DNA of 64,000 nucleotides from Prolixibacteraceae bacterium (GTDB lineage Bacteria; Bacteroidota; Bacteroidia; Bacteroidales; Prolixibacteraceae): NCBI GenBank assembly GCA_030602265.1, contig JAUWAB010000001.1, positions 1 to 64,000 of the forward strand, read 5' to 3'. Shown piece by piece: positions 28,199 to 39,024 of this stretch (position 1 is its first letter; each line of letters starts with the position of its first letter). The notes under the pieces were generated by a model. It saw only the letters and a program-made list of their open reading frames with translations, ran no database searches and was not told where the DNA came from. The position numbers and the translations under genes were made by a program.

Positions 28199-28489
28199 TT
28201 AAATATTACTGTAAAAATCAATAGTATCTCCTTCAGCAAGCGTAACAATCGCTTTCTTGTAGGAATTGGTTCTCCCGGTTATTACTCCAGATTTGGTGTA
28301 CCTCGATTTCTTCTTTCCACCGTAAATCATGGTATTGACCGTATCTACCGAAACATTGTAGAGACTCTCCACGGCCTTCTTGATCTGGTCCTTGGATGCC
28401 CTCCTGTCAACAACAAACCCGTAGCGGTTATACCGCTCAGTCTGGGCTGTCATCTTTTCGGTTACAATGGGTTTTACTAATATATTCAT
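28199..28489 (-). CDS. rplW: Large ribosomal subunit protein L23
   Basis: 96 residues: 'ILVKPIVTEKMTAQTERYNRYGFVVD', 'DQIKKAVESLYNVSVDTVNTMI'. It sits at the tunnel exit and is the docking site for trigger factor and SRP. Confidence 0.97.
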   Translation of the reverse strand: MNILVKPIVTEKMTAQTERYNRYGFVVDRRASKDQIKKAVESLYNVSVDTVNTMIYGGKKKSRYTKSGVITGRTNSYKKAIVTLAEGDTIDFYSNI

Positions 28490-28503
28490 CGTATTATATG
28501 GTC

Positions 28504-29133
28504 TTATATCTTAAATAATTCTTCAATCTTCGCAATTGAACCTTCCAATATCACCAGGGAATTTGCGTTGAGTATCTGGTAAGTTGTTAATTCTGAAGCA
28601 GTTACAACTGAAACACCCGGTAAATTTCTGGAGGACAAATATAGATTTTTATTTTCTTCCGGTAAAACGAAAACCGACTTTTTATCATTTATTTTCAGGT
28701 TGTTGGCTATATTGATCAGCTCCTTCGTCTTTGGAGCCGCCAACTCAAAATTTTCAACCACGAAAATGTCGTTGTCCTGTGCCTTATAGGACAATGCTGA
28801 TTTTCTTGCCAGCTGTTTTACTTTTTTGTTAAGTTTGAAACCATAGTTCCGCGGGCGGGGACCAAAAACACGACCTCCTCCTACAAAAACAGGTGAAGTG
28901 ATCGCACCAGCCCTGGCTGTACCTGTACCTTTCTGCTTCTTAATCTTCTTGGTACTTCCTGCAATCTCACCGCGCTCCTTGCTCTTGTGGGTACCCTGAC
29001 GCTGGTTTGCCAGATATTGTTTTACGTCGAGGTAAATGGCATGGTCGTTGGGTTCAATACCGAAGATCTGCTCATTTAGCGTAACAGTTCTTCCGGTCTC
29101 TGTTCCGTTAATATTTAATACACTTAATTCCAT
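28504..29133 (-). CDS. rplD: Large ribosomal subunit protein L4
   Basis: 209 residues. The tunnel loop '[32 protein letters not shown]' is diagnostic. In E. coli L4 represses its own operon; no equivalent leader was identified here. Its start overlaps the end of rplC by 10 bp. Confidence 0.98.
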   Translation of the reverse strand: MELSVLNINGTETGRTVTLNEQIFGIEPNDHAIYLDVKQYLANQRQGTHKSKERGEIAGSTKKIKKQKGTGTARAGAITSPVFVGGGRVFGPRPRNYGFKLNKKVKQLARKSALSYKAQDNDIFVVENFELAAPKTKELINIANNLKINDKKSVFVLPEENKNLYLSSRNLPGVSVVTASELTTYQILNANSLVILEGSIAKIEELFKI

Positions 29134-29753
29134 TGTTTCCTGATTGAAATGTAAGAACCTTTAGGACCCGGAATTGAACCTTTCAGAATGATAAGGTTTT
29201 GCTCGGGAATTACTTTTAATACCAGCAGGTTTTCGATGGTTACCTTATCACCACCCATACGGCCTGCCATACGCAAACCCTTAAAAACCCGCGAAGGATA
29301 GGAGGATGCACCAAGTGAACCGGGTGCCCTCAGCCTGTTGTGCTGACCGTGCGTTCTCTGTCCCACACCACCGAAGCCGTGACGTTTTACAACACCCTGG
29401 AAACCTTTTCCCTTGGAAACGCCGTCAACATCGACATAATCATTCTCATGAAAAATGTCAACCTTGATTACATCTCCCAGTTCATAATGCTCCCTGAAAG
29501 TGTCCTTAAACTCAAGAACTTCAATTTTTGGTACGGTACCGGCCTTTTTGAAATGGCCAAATTCTGCTTTGTTTGCGCTTTTTTCGCGCTTGTCGCCAAA
29601 GCCTAACTGCAACGCATGGTAGCCGTCTTTCTCTACGGTCTTGACCTGTGTAACCACACAGGGACCGGCTTCAATCACAGTGCATGGGATGTTTTTCCCC
29701 TCAACACTGAATACGGATGTCATTCCGATTTTTCTTCCAATAATACCAGCCAT
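29124..29753 (-). CDS. rplC: Large ribosomal subunit protein L3
   Basis: 209 residues: '[15 protein letters not shown]', '[25 protein letters not shown]' (the extension reaching the peptidyl transferase centre), '[16 protein letters not shown]'. Overlaps rplD by 10 bp, which suggests coupled translation. Confidence 0.98.
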   Translation of the reverse strand: MAGIIGRKIGMTSVFSVEGKNIPCTVIEAGPCVVTQVKTVEKDGYHALQLGFGDKREKSANKAEFGHFKKAGTVPKIEVLEFKDTFREHYELGDVIKVDIFHENDYVDVDGVSKGKGFQGVVKRHGFGGVGQRTHGQHNRLRAPGSLGASSYPSRVFKGLRMAGRMGGDKVTIENLLVLKVIPEQNLIILKGSIPGPKGSYISIRKQWN

Positions 29754-29777
29754 TTTCGACTACTTTTTTAATAATTA

Positions 29778-30083
29778 TCAAACTTTAATTTCTACCTCAA
29801 CACCACTGGGTAATTCCAGTTTCATAAGGGCGTCGATGGTTTTTGCCGTTGAACTGTAAATGTCGATCAGCCTCTTGTATGAAGAAAGCTGAAACTGTTC
29901 CCTTGACTTTTTGTTTACAAAGGTGGAACGCAAAACAGTAAATACCCTGCGATGGGTTGGAAGTGGAATGGGACCACTTACAACAGCTCCGGTGGATTTA
30001 ACCGTTTTAACGATCTTCTCAGCAGACTTGTCAACAAGATTGTGATCGTACGATTTCAGTTTGATCCTGATTTTTTGACTCAT
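29778..30083 (-). CDS. rpsJ: Small ribosomal subunit protein S10
   Basis: 101 residues: '[39 protein letters not shown]' and '[17 protein letters not shown]'. Forms part of the 30S head and can pair with NusB in antitermination. Follows fusA directly; there is no tuf gene between them. Confidence 0.98.
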   Translation of the reverse strand: MSQKIRIKLKSYDHNLVDKSAEKIVKTVKSTGAVVSGPIPLPTHRRVFTVLRSTFVNKKSREQFQLSSYKRLIDIYSSTAKTIDALMKLELPSGVEVEIKV

Positions 30084-30103
30084 AATGAGAAATGATTAAT
30101 TTT

Positions 30104-32218
30104 TTATAATAAGTCTGTTCTTCCTTTAATTTCCGATAATACTTTCTCTGCCAGGTTACGCGGAACTTCTTCATAATGGCTGAATTCCATAGAAGAAGTG
30201 GCCCTGCCTGAAGAAAGTGTACGCAGTACGGTTACATATCCAAACTGCTCAGAGAGCGGTACTTTGGCATGAATTACCCTTGCTCCGGCCTTCGACTCCA
30301 TGTCGTTGACATGTCCCCTGCGGCGGTTAAGGTCACCTATGATATCGCCCATATACTCTTCCGGAGTAACTATCTCCAGTTTCATAATGGGTTCAAGCAG
30401 TTTGGGTGCCGCTTTTGGTGCAGCCGAGCGGAAAGCCTGCTTGGCACAGATTTCAAATGAAAGCTGGTCGGAGTCAACCGCATGGAATGAACCATCCAGC
30501 AGGGTGACTTTCAGACTGTCTAACGGATAACCGGCTAACGGTCCGTTCGACAATGATTCCTTAAAGCCCTTTTCTACCGAAGGAATATACTCACGCGGAA
30601 TATTACCACCTTTTACCATATCGATAAACTGCAATCCGGTAACACCTTCATCAGCCGGTTCAATTCTTACACTGATATCGGCAAACTTACCGCGGCCACC
30701 AGTCTGTTTTTTGAAGACTTCACGAAGGTCAACCGCTTTGGTGATGGCTTCCTTATAAGCCACCTGCGGGGCTCCCTGGTTACATTCAACCTTGAATTCC
30801 CTCTTCAGGCGGTCGACAATAATCTCCAGGTGAAGTTCACCCATACCCCTGATAACCGTTTGTCCAGAATCCGGATCGGTATTGACCCTGAAGGTCGGAT
30901 CCTCTTCAGCTAACTTGGACAGACCATTGCTCAGCTTGTCGAGATCTTTCTGTGACTTGGGTTCCACGGCAATACCAATAACCGGTTCCGGGAAAACCAT
31001 GCTCTCCAGTTCAATAGGATGGTCGACTGCACACAAAGTGTCACCAGTACGGATATCCTTAAAACCAACAGCAGCACAAATATCACCCGCTTCGATAAAA
31101 TCTTTCGGGTTCTGTTTATTGGAATGCATCTGGTAGAGGCGCGAAATTCGTTCCTTCTTCCCTGTCCGGGTATTTAAAACCTGCATTCCAGAATCGATTC
31201 TTCCGGAGTAAACACGAATGTAGCACAGACGGCCTACGAACGGGTCGGTAGCAATTTTGAATGCGAGGGCGGCAAGAGGTTCACCTGCATCCGGCAGTCG
31301 TTCAATCCTGACATCCTTATCACCCGGCTCGTTACCCACAACGGCATCAATATCCAGCGGGCTCGGCAGATAAGCACAGATGGCATTCAGCAGGCGCTGG
31401 ATACCTTTATTCTTAAAAGCTGAACCGCACATCATGGGAACGATAGTCCCGCCAATGGTCGCTTTACGGATTACTGCATGAATCTCTTCCGGAGTAATTG
31501 AATCCGGATCCTCGAAGTATCTTTCCAGAAGGGCATCGTCCTGCTGGGCTGCTTCTTCCATAAGTTTATCACGCCATTCAATGGCCTGGTCCATCAGATC
31601 AGCAGGGATCTCTTCAAACACGAATTGCGTTCCGGTTGCCTCATCTTCCAGCCAGCGGATGGCCCTCATCTCAATGAGGTCGATCACACCGGAGAAAGTC
31701 TCCTCGGCTCCAATGGGAATGACAATCGGCACCGGATTGGCCTTCAGCTTCTCGCGGATATCATTGTAAACCCTGAAAAAATCAGCACCCTGACGGTCCA
31801 TTTTATTGACAAACGCAATAATCGGGACTCCATACTTACCGGCCTGTCTCCAAACTGTTTCAGACTGGGCTTCTACACCTGCCACAGCACAAAAAAGGGC
31901 CACGGCACCGTCCAATACCCTGAGGGACCTTTCCACCTCAACCGTGAAGTCAACGTGTCCGGGTGTATCAATTACGTTAATTTTATGTTCCTGGTCAAGA
32001 TATTTCCAGAAAGTGGTGGTTGCAGCTGAGGTAATGGTAATGCCCCTTTCCTGCTCCTGCTCCATCCAGTCCATTGTTGCTGCGCCATCGTGCACCTCTC
32101 CGAGCCTGTGCGTCAGACCGGTGTAATAAAGGATGCGCTCGGAAGTGGTTGTCTTTCCGGCGTCAATGTGCGCCATTATACCAATATTGCGTGTATATCT
32201 CAGATCTTGTTTTGCCAT
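30104..32218 (-). CDS. fusA: Elongation factor G
   Basis: Translocation GTPase, 704 residues. G1 is [10 protein letters not shown]2 RGITI, G3 DTPGHVD, G4 NKMD; all are canonical. Domains II-V follow, with 'YKEAITK' and the domain IV '[23 protein letters not shown]' stretch. Canonical G motifs mark this as the housekeeping EF-G, in contrast to the second copy at 39025-41181. Encoded in the usual rpsL-rpsG-fusA order. Confidence 0.98.
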   Translation of the reverse strand: MAKQDLRYTRNIGIMAHIDAGKTTTSERILYYTGLTHRLGEVHDGAATMDWMEQEQERGITITSAATTTFWKYLDQEHKINVIDTPGHVDFTVEVERSLRVLDGAVALFCAVAGVEAQSETVWRQAGKYGVPIIAFVNKMDRQGADFFRVYNDIREKLKANPVPIVIPIGAEETFSGVIDLIEMRAIRWLEDEATGTQFVFEEIPADLMDQAIEWRDKLMEEAAQQDDALLERYFEDPDSITPEEIHAVIRKATIGGTIVPMMCGSAFKNKGIQRLLNAICAYLPSPLDIDAVVGNEPGDKDVRIERLPDAGEPLAALAFKIATDPFVGRLCYIRVYSGRIDSGMQVLNTRTGKKERISRLYQMHSNKQNPKDFIEAGDICAAVGFKDIRTGDTLCAVDHPIELESMVFPEPVIGIAVEPKSQKDLDKLSNGLSKLAEEDPTFRVNTDPDSGQTVIRGMGELHLEIIVDRLKREFKVECNQGAPQVAYKEAITKAVDLREVFKKQTGGRGKFADISVRIEPADEGVTGLQFIDMVKGGNIPREYIPSVEKGFKESLSNGPLAGYPLDSLKVTLLDGSFHAVDSDQLSFEICAKQAFRSAAPKAAPKLLEPIMKLEIVTPEEYMGDIIGDLNRRRGHVNDMESKAGARVIHAKVPLSEQFGYVTVLRTLSSGRATSSMEFSHYEEVPRNLAEKVLSEIKGRTDLL

Positions 32219-32278
32219 CTTACAAAAAAAAATTTCTAATCCTGTTTTCTATTAATGTGTATTTGAACCCGATGACAA

Positions 32279-32755
32279 TCAGAACCTGAAATGGGCAAAA
32301 GCACGGTTGGCTTCGGCCATACGGTGTGTATCCTCTTTTTTCTTGTAGGCTCCGCCTTCCTGGTTAAACGCTGCGACAATTTCGGCAGCCAGTTTATCAG
32401 CCATGGATTTACCGGAACGTTTGGCAGCATAAAGAATCAGGTTTTTAATACTGATGGCTACTTTTCTTTCGTTACGGATTTCCATGGGAACCTGGAAGTT
32501 TGCACCACCTACGCGGCGGCTCTTAACCTCAACCTGCGGAGTAACATTCTCAAGTGCTTTTTTCCAGACGTCGAGGGGAGCAACTTCATCGTTTTTCATT
32601 CTTTTCCCTACGAGATCGAGTGTGTCGTAGAAGATGGTGTAGGCAATCGATTTCTTGCCATCTTTCATAAGGTCGTTAACGAACCTTGTCACCAATACAT
32701 CATTGAACCGGGGGTCGGGCAACAAATGCCTCTTCTTTGGTTTTGTTTTTCTCAT
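32279..32755 (-). CDS. rpsG: Small ribosomal subunit protein S7
   Basis: 158 residues. '[28 protein letters not shown]' and '[20 protein letters not shown]' identify S7, the primary binder of the 16S rRNA 3' domain. A 133-bp gap separates it from rpsL, larger than any other gap in this run. Confidence 0.98.
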   Translation of the reverse strand: MRKTKPKKRHLLPDPRFNDVLVTRFVNDLMKDGKKSIAYTIFYDTLDLVGKRMKNDEVAPLDVWKKALENVTPQVEVKSRRVGGANFQVPMEIRNERKVAISIKNLILYAAKRSGKSMADKLAAEIVAAFNQEGGAYKKKEDTHRMAEANRAFAHFRF

Positions 32756-32888
32756 TTTTAAACTTTTTAGTGTTATTTAAATTGGCTGCCCACAGGCGGT
32801 GTCTTCAGCGCATCAACGGAAGACAATTTAAATTGATGCTGCTTACTCAACCAAACCACTTAGCAAATAACTTAAATGAACGTGTTAA

Positions 32889-33293
32889 TTACTTCTTTTT
32901 AGCAGGAGTTGCTGCTTTACCGGCTTTCGGCCTTTTTGCCCCATATTTTGAACGACGCTGTAAACGTCCTTCAACACCAGCGGTATCCAGAGCACCACGG
33001 ATTAAGTGGTAACGGACACCGGGAAGGTCTTTTACCCTGCCGCCACGGACAAGTACAATAGAGTGTTCCTGAAGATTATGTCCTTCACCCGGGATGTATG
33101 CGTTGACTTCCTTACCGTTGGTAAGACGAACCCTTGCTACTTTACGCATAGCGGAATTCGGCTTCTTCGGCGTAGTAGTATAAACACGCACACATACACC
33201 ACGACGTTGCGGACATGAATCCAAAGCCGGAGATTTACTCTTGTCGACTTTACTTTGTCTTCCTTTCCTAACTAACTGTTGAATCGTTGGCAT
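32889..33293 (-). CDS. rpsL: Small ribosomal subunit protein S12
   Basis: 134 residues from the ATG at 33293 ([13 protein letters not shown]), which matches the universal S12 start; an upstream in-frame ATG at 33374 would read through the promoter. The decoding-site loops '[18 protein letters not shown]' and '[28 protein letters not shown]' are intact and carry wild-type lysines at the streptomycin-resistance positions. It ends in a lysine/alanine-rich tail. First gene of the superoperon. Confidence 0.97.
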   Translation of the reverse strand: MPTIQQLVRKGRQSKVDKSKSPALDSCPQRRGVCVRVYTTTPKKPNSAMRKVARVRLTNGKEVNAYIPGEGHNLQEHSIVLVRGGRVKDLPGVRYHLIRGALDTAGVEGRLQRRSKYGAKRPKAGKAATPAKKK

Positions 33294-33345
33294 AAATACC
33301 TGTTTTTTTTCTTCTTTGTTAATATTACTTTTTAAAAATGGATTG

Positions 33346-33374
33346 CAAAAGTATTCATTTTTATTGAATTTCAA
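33346..33374 (-). promoter_or_regulatory. Proximal promoter of the ribosomal superoperon
   Basis: On the minus strand TTG (33374-33372) and TACTTTTG (33353-33346) are separated by 18 bases, a very good match to the Bacteroidota consensus. It would start transcription about 45-50 bp before the S12 ATG. Confidence 0.7.
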
Positions 33375-33420
33375 TGTCTTTCACACCTGAAAAACATATT
33401 TATCCCCTAAAAACGGCACG

Positions 33421-33449
33421 CAAAAGTACAAAAAATGCAATAACCCCAA
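33421..33449 (-). promoter_or_regulatory. Distal promoter of the ribosomal superoperon
   Basis: A second exact -7 box, TACTTTTG (minus strand, 33428-33421), has a TTG at 33449-33447, an 18-base spacer. Tandem promoters are common for ribosomal operons. Confidence 0.6.
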
Positions 33450-33499
33450 TCAACCCGGGCAAAAAATGGTGTTTTTTTGGGGTTAAAAAGCAAATGATA

Positions 33500-34819
33500 T
33501 CAATGAGTTAAGATTCTGTCACGGATCAATGAGGCAAGCGGTTGGAATAAGCGCTCAATGAGGCGCCGGTCGTTGGTTACCACTTCAGCCGTGCCCATCA
33601 TCTCCTGATTAAAAGGCAGTTCCTTACCGTAATTGGTAACCATTCCGCGGGGCAGCTCAGTCTCGGCTGTATAAAAGACACCTCCGGGCACCGTTACCGG
33701 CACCAATGATATCGAAGTAATGTTTCCTTCCAGCATCCCGTATTCGAGATGAGGATAGTTATCGAGCTTAATCTTAACTTTCTGGCCTGCTGCCACCTTA
33801 CCTGATCCGGATAACGGGATCTCGATCCTGCCGATAATCTGCATACGTTCATCAGGCACGACGGAAAAAACCGGTGCTCCGGTAACTACCTGCTGGTTCT
33901 CGCTCCAGATACTGGTAAAGGTAACCGTCCCTTCAACCGGGGTCTTAAATACATAGGTCTGCTCCCAGGCCTTGATCTGCGCGGCAAGGTTGTCGTACTT
34001 CTCCCTCAATCCGGCCAACAGGCGGCTGGCCTGTTCTCCCCTTTCGGCCTGCAACTCTGAAATCTGCCGCTGCATATGGTTAATCTGATTCCTGGTGCTG
34101 GTCAGATTGGCTATGGAGTTCCGGTGATTCAGTTCATTACTGAGATATTCAGCTTCCGATTTTTCAAGATCGCTTGCCGATATCACTCCCTGACCTGCCA
34201 GCTCCTTGTCCCGTCCGAATTGCCGCCTGCTGAGCTGAAGTTTATCATCCAGTATCCGGGACTGGTTGACCAGCTGCTGCAGATATTTTTCCTGATCATT
34301 CACCTGTCGCCGTAAACTCTCCATCCGTTCGCGGTACAAATCGAAACGCATAAAACCGGTATATTCGCTCAAATGGCTAATAAACGCGGTATAATAAGGG
34401 TGTATCTGCCCTAAAATCAGGTTATCATCTGGTCCGGTCCTGATTAGCTTTTCAGGAGATTCAAATGATTGCCTTATGGAATCGAGCCATACCTCCAGAC
34501 TGAACACATCACTGTAAAACGCAGGATTTTCCAGAATGGCAAGTACATCTCCCGGCTTAACCTGCTGTTTATCTGTTACAAACAGATGATCAATCTTTCC
34601 ACTGGCTTTCGCGACCAGGGTAACCGGGGGATTCCTGGAGATAACCGTGATCCTCCCTCTGATCAGGTCGGGATATTTAAAAAAATAACTTCCGGCTACC
34701 AACACCAGAATAACCACTGATATGAGCGTAATTCCCCTCCTGGTAATCCAGCCGGGAGGAGTGCCCAATATTTCCTGCACCTCCTCGCTGCGAAGTTCTA
34801 TTCTTTCATGTTCGTTCAT
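33500..34819 (-). CDS. HlyD-family membrane fusion protein
   Basis: The periplasmic adaptor of an ABC export system. 439 residues: a cytoplasmic N-terminus, one transmembrane helix at about 29-47 ('GITLISVVILVLVAGSYFF'), a biotinyl-lipoyl half-motif ('ASGKIDHLFVTDKQQVKPGDVLAIL'), a long alpha-helical hairpin (about 110-290), the second lipoyl half ('FKTPVEGTVTF') and a beta-barrel domain. It is co-encoded 48 bp after the C39 ABC transporter and most likely links it to an outer-membrane TolC-type channel that is not in this window. Confidence 0.9.
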   Translation of the reverse strand: MNEHERIELRSEEVQEILGTPPGWITRRGITLISVVILVLVAGSYFFKYPDLIRGRITVISRNPPVTLVAKASGKIDHLFVTDKQQVKPGDVLAILENPAFYSDVFSLEVWLDSIRQSFESPEKLIRTGPDDNLILGQIHPYYTAFISHLSEYTGFMRFDLYRERMESLRRQVNDQEKYLQQLVNQSRILDDKLQLSRRQFGRDKELAGQGVISASDLEKSEAEYLSNELNHRNSIANLTSTRNQINHMQRQISELQAERGEQASRLLAGLREKYDNLAAQIKAWEQTYVFKTPVEGTVTFTSIWSENQQVVTGAPVFSVVPDERMQIIGRIEIPLSGSGKVAAGQKVKIKLDNYPHLEYGMLEGNITSISLVPVTVPGGVFYTAETELPRGMVTNYGKELPFNQEMMGTAEVVTNDRRLIERLFQPLASLIRDRILTH

Positions 34820-34867
34820 TCTGCTGCCTGGTTATTACAATATATTATACTACGCCCCGCTCTCCAA

Positions 34868-37069
34868 TCAGTTTCCAAGTTCCAGCTGGTTTTTCACCAG
34901 GTTGTAATATGCCCCCCTGCGTGCAACCAGTTCATTATGAGTACCCGTTTCGGCAATTTTACCTTCATGAAGCACGATAATCTGCCCCGCATCACGAACT
35001 GTACTTAAACGATGGGCAACAACTACCACGGTTTTCCCCTGGTAGAAGTCAGCAAGGTTTTCGGTGATAACCTTCTCATTATTGGCATCAAGGGCGTTGG
35101 TTGCCTCATCAAAAAACAAAAATGCCGGATCCTTGTATACAGCCCTGGCGATCAGGATTCGCTGTTTCTGTCCCTGGCTTAGTCCGGTGCCCTCCTGTCC
35201 GATCCGTGTATTATACCTGAGCGGCAAACATTCAATGGTTTCCCTGATATTGGCCACTTCCACGGCCCGCAAAAGCCTGGCCTTGTCGGGAGAAGAATCA
35301 CCCACTGCAATATTGTTTGCAATGGTATCCGAAAAGATGAACCCATCCTGCATGACCACACCGCACTGGCTTCTCCACCACTCCATCGAATATTGCCCGA
35401 GACCAATTTCACCTAAAAGAACCGAACCTTCAACCGGCGGGTAGAAGCCCAGCAGCAATTTGATCAGTGTAGTCTTGCCGCTTCCGCTCGGACCGACTAT
35501 GGCCGTCACTTTTCCGGCCGGAATCCCGAGGCTGATATGGTCTATGACTTTGGGAGACCTTGGACCCTCATATTGAAATACAACATTTTTAAGAGTCAGC
35601 TCCCTGACCTGTGGTAACTCACGATTCAGCAGAAGATGTTTCTCCTCCTCGTCATCCTTTTGATGAATCTCACCAAGCCTGTCCAGACTGATCCGGGCAT
35701 CCTGTGCAGAGGCGACAAATGAAATAAAGTCCTGAAGCGGCCCGTTCAGCTGGCCGATGATAAACTGGGCTGCCACCAGCATACCAAGGGTCATCGAACC
35801 CTCAAGCACCGAACTGGCTGCCACAAAAATAATCAGGATGTTCTTTGCCTGGTTAATAAAAACAGATCCTGCCTGTTGGTTCTGATGGAGCATCAGGGCT
35901 TTCACACTTACCCTGAAAAGCCGTGCCTGAATCCGTTCCCACTCCCACCTCTTCTGTTTCTCGCAATTATTCAGCTTAATCTCCTGCATTCCGGTAATCA
36001 GCTGATATACATTGCTCTGGTTGGCAGCAGCCTCTTCAAACCGTCTGTTGTCAAGCTCCTTTCTCCTCTTTAGAAAGAGCAAAATCCAGGCAACATAGAG
36101 TGTACTCCCCGCATAAAAAATGCCTAATATGGTCCAGCTGTAAAACGCTAAAACTATACTATAAATGATAAATATAAATATACCGAATGACATATTGACC
36201 AGATTGGTCGTCAGAAACGACTGGATTCGCTGGTTGTCGTCGATTCGCTGCCGAAGGTCACCGATCATTTTGGTATCGAAGAACCTGACCGGCAGCTTCA
36301 TTAGTTTGATCAGGAAATCGGAAACCAGGGAAATGCTGACGCGGGCGCTTACATGCAGCATTATCCAGCTCCGGATAAACCCAACTGCAGTCTGACTAAC
36401 CATCAGAACCAGCTGTGCGACAAGCACCAGCGTGATAAAACTCAGGTTATTGGTGGTTATCCCCACATCTACAATAGCCTGTGTAAGAAAAGGAAAAAGC
36501 AGGCTGAGCAAGCTGCCGGTCAGGAATCCCAGCATAAGCTGATAGATCAGGCTCCGGTATGGGCGGAGGTATTTCAGCAGGAATCCAAGTCCGGTTCGGT
36601 TCTCTGTATCACCTTCTTCTCTGTAAAATTCAGGGGTCGGTTCAATAAGAAGCGCCACGCCGGCAGGTTCTCCACCACTGACTGTAGTAGCCCAGAATCT
36701 TTTGATCACGTCTTCTCCAACCTCCAGCAAACCTTCAGCAGGATCGGCCACATGGTAAATCCGGCCTTTTTTCCCCTTTTTTGATATCTTGTAGAGAACA
36801 ACAAAATGGTTCTGGTTCCAGTGCAGAATGGCGGGAAGATGGATATCGTCCAGCTGACTGAGCGTAATCCGCGCTCCCATGGTCCGGAATCCAACCCTCT
36901 CAGCAGCATCACTCAGGGTCAGAAGAGAGACGCCCTCCCTGGTCTGAAAGGTAAGATCACGCAGCATGTTCATACTAAAATGCTTTCCATGGAATTTAGC
37001 CACCATCCTCAGACAGGCAGGCCCGCAATCCATGACATCAGGCTGCTGATAAAACGGAAACTTCGCCAT
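34868..37069 (-). CDS. Peptidase-containing ABC transporter (C39 bacteriocin-type exporter)
   Basis: 733 residues from the ATG at 37069 (MAKFPFYQQPDVMDCGPACL); the 36 residues upstream are atypical. Domains in order: C39 peptidase (1 to about 130) with catalytic Cys15, His88 and Asp109; six-helix membrane domain (about 160-440); ATPase (about 490-733) with Walker A VGPSGSGKTT, signature LSQGQKQR and Walker B FLFFDEATNALD. Such proteins cleave the leader after a double glycine and export the peptide. No double-glycine precursor was recognised nearby, so the cargo is unknown. Forms an operon with the HlyD-like gene. Confidence 0.93.
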   Translation of the reverse strand: MAKFPFYQQPDVMDCGPACLRMVAKFHGKHFSMNMLRDLTFQTREGVSLLTLSDAAERVGFRTMGARITLSQLDDIHLPAILHWNQNHFVVLYKISKKGKKGRIYHVADPAEGLLEVGEDVIKRFWATTVSGGEPAGVALLIEPTPEFYREEGDTENRTGLGFLLKYLRPYRSLIYQLMLGFLTGSLLSLLFPFLTQAIVDVGITTNNLSFITLVLVAQLVLMVSQTAVGFIRSWIMLHVSARVSISLVSDFLIKLMKLPVRFFDTKMIGDLRQRIDDNQRIQSFLTTNLVNMSFGIFIFIIYSIVLAFYSWTILGIFYAGSTLYVAWILLFLKRRKELDNRRFEEAAANQSNVYQLITGMQEIKLNNCEKQKRWEWERIQARLFRVSVKALMLHQNQQAGSVFINQAKNILIIFVAASSVLEGSMTLGMLVAAQFIIGQLNGPLQDFISFVASAQDARISLDRLGEIHQKDDEEEKHLLLNRELPQVRELTLKNVVFQYEGPRSPKVIDHISLGIPAGKVTAIVGPSGSGKTTLIKLLLGFYPPVEGSVLLGEIGLGQYSMEWWRSQCGVVMQDGFIFSDTIANNIAVGDSSPDKARLLRAVEVANIRETIECLPLRYNTRIGQEGTGLSQGQKQRILIARAVYKDPAFLFFDEATNALDANNEKVITENLADFYQGKTVVVVAHRLSTVRDAGQIIVLHEGKIAETGTHNELVARRGAYYNLVKNQLELGN

Positions 37070-37362
37070 CTGACAATTTAAAATGGCCGGAAAGATAGGG
37101 AAAATTACAACCCCTCTGATCCATACAAACGCTATTAAACTGATTAAAAAACGATTACATGACAAGTTTTTATTCACATTACCACACCCGGATTAAAATT
37201 AAGTTGTTGAAAAACCATTTGACCATCACGGGGTGAATTCCAAAATGAACCTGTAAACAATCTCCTGATTTCTCAGTTTTTTTATATATTGCGCGGCCAG
37301 CTGAAACAGGCATTTATTTTTCAGACCTGGTAACTCACTAAAAATTAAGAACAAAATATTCA

Positions 37363-38886
37363 ATGGAGAAAAAAAAGATCGGATTTACTGCCCGAATGTT
37401 ATACTGGATTGAAAAGGGAGGCAATGCCCTTCCTCATCCGGCAACTCTTTTTGCCATTCTGGCGTTTTTAATACTGGTTTTATCGTGGATCGGGGGTTAT
37501 CTGTTTGATTGGACAGCCGTTCATCCGGCCACCGGAGAAACTATCCATGCGGTCAACCTCTTGTCGAAGGAGGGCTTGCACAGGATCTTACTGCAGATGG
37601 TAGAAAACTACACCGGATTTGCACCGCTGGGTATCGTAATGGTGGCGCTTTTGGGCATCGGCATTGCAGAAAGCAGTGGGCTGATCAGTACCGCCATCCG
37701 GTTGCTGATCATAAAATCCCCTCAGAAGATCATTACTTTCGTGATTGTTTTTGCCGGAATTGCATCCAATACAGCTTCCGACCTGGGTTATGTACTGGTA
37801 ATTCCCATGGGCGGACTGATCTACCATTCGATCGGACGCCACCCCATTGCCGGTATGGCGGCTGCTTTTGCCGGGGTATCCGGAGGATTCAGCGCCAATC
37901 TTATGATCGGAACCATTGATCCTTTACTGGCAGGTCTCTCCACAGAAGCCGCCAGGATTATCGACCCGGAGTATTATGTGCTGCCAACTGCCAATTACTA
38001 TTTTATGGCGGTATCGACCTTTGTAATAGCTTTCTCCGGAACCTGGGTTACCACCAGGTTTGTTGAGCCCCGGCTGGGCAAATATACAGGCGACGTGCCA
38101 CAGGAACCCATTGAAAAACTCAAGCCCGAAGAGCGCAAAGGGCTGAAATGGGTTATCATTGCCGGTCTCGTCTGGATAGGTATTCTGATTGCAGGCCTTG
38201 CCCCCGACAACGGTTTTCTGAGGGGACCCGGCAATTCCGTACTTACATCGCCGGTGCTGAAAGGGTTCATCGGTTTATTGTTCCTGATGGCTGCCTCATT
38301 GGGGATCATTTACGGGTTCATTACCGGAAAATTCAAAAACGATTCAGACGTAATCAAGGGCATGGTCAGTAATTTTAAAACATTGGCCTCCTTTCTGGTA
38401 CTGGTATTCTTTGCCGCCCAGTTTGTGGCTTATTTCAGGTGGAGTAACCTCGGACTGATTATTGCCATAGACGGTGCCCATATCCTTCAGGAAATGGAAA
38501 TCGGGATGATCCCGCTGCTGATCATGTTTGTCATCCTTTCCGGGATTATAAACCTTTTCATGGGGAGTGCATCTGCAAAATGGGCAATTTTAGGGCCTGT
38601 GTTCATCCCCATGTTTATGCTCCTGGGATATTCGCCGGAATTGTCACAGGCGGTTTACCGCGTCGGCGACAGTGTAACCAACATCATATCGCCCATGATG
38701 AGTTTCTTTGCCCTCATTCTGGTCTATCTGGAGAAATATGACTCCAAAGCCGGGATCGGAACGCTGATATCAACAATGATCCCGTATACCATAGTCTTCT
38801 TTGTTGCATGGTCAGCATTACTGATTATCTGGACACTGATCGGACTGCCTCTGGGGCCTGGTGCGGGTATCTATTACGGAGGATAA
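37363..38886 (+). CDS. AbgT-family transporter
   Basis: 507 residues, about 12 hydrophobic segments. 'GNALPHPATLFAILAFLIL', 'LLGIGIAESSGLISTAIRLL', 'ASDLGYVLVIPMGGLIYHSIGRHPIAGMAAAFAGVSGGFSAN'-type regions and the C-terminal 'GSASAKWAILGPVFIPMFMLLGYSPELSQA' match AbgT. The family includes p-aminobenzoyl-glutamate importers and proton-driven sulfonamide exporters; which applies here cannot be told from sequence. Monocistronic. Confidence 0.93.
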   Translation: MEKKKIGFTARMLYWIEKGGNALPHPATLFAILAFLILVLSWIGGYLFDWTAVHPATGETIHAVNLLSKEGLHRILLQMVENYTGFAPLGIVMVALLGIGIAESSGLISTAIRLLIIKSPQKIITFVIVFAGIASNTASDLGYVLVIPMGGLIYHSIGRHPIAGMAAAFAGVSGGFSANLMIGTIDPLLAGLSTEAARIIDPEYYVLPTANYYFMAVSTFVIAFSGTWVTTRFVEPRLGKYTGDVPQEPIEKLKPEERKGLKWVIIAGLVWIGILIAGLAPDNGFLRGPGNSVLTSPVLKGFIGLLFLMAASLGIIYGFITGKFKNDSDVIKGMVSNFKTLASFLVLVFFAAQFVAYFRWSNLGLIIAIDGAHILQEMEIGMIPLLIMFVILSGIINLFMGSASAKWAILGPVFIPMFMLLGYSPELSQAVYRVGDSVTNIISPMMSFFALILVYLEKYDSKAGIGTLISTMIPYTIVFFVAWSALLIIWTLIGLPLGPGAGIYYGG

Positions 38887-38935
38887 CGCCCTTCCTTTTT
38901 ATGGTGTTATATATTACTTTGAATTTTCAATTCAG

Positions 38936-38965
38936 TTGCCTGTTAATAAATTATTACTATTTTTG
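38936..38965 (+). promoter_or_regulatory. Promoter of the second EF-G gene
   Basis: TTG at 38936-38938 and TATTTTTG at 38958-38965 with a 19-base spacer, ending 59 bases before the start codon. A textbook Bacteroidota promoter. Confidence 0.7.
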
Positions 38966-39024
38966 GGCACCTTCGGAAAAATCGATTTTCGAAAGCAAAT
39001 TATTCATTAAAAACCAATAATAAG

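Noticed and set aside
33294-33374. Extended N-terminus of S12
   Set aside because: It would run through the -7 box of the proximal promoter; S12 universally begins MPTIQQL.
33442-33484. AACCCCAA ... TTGGGGTT inverted repeat near the rpsL promoters
   Set aside because: Only 8 bp with a 27-base loop and overlapping the distal promoter; too weak to call a terminator or operator.
37070-37177. Extended N-terminus of the C39 ABC transporter
   Set aside because: The 36 extra residues look like chance extension; the peptidase domain starts at MAKFPFYQQPDVMDCG, where catalytic spacing is right.
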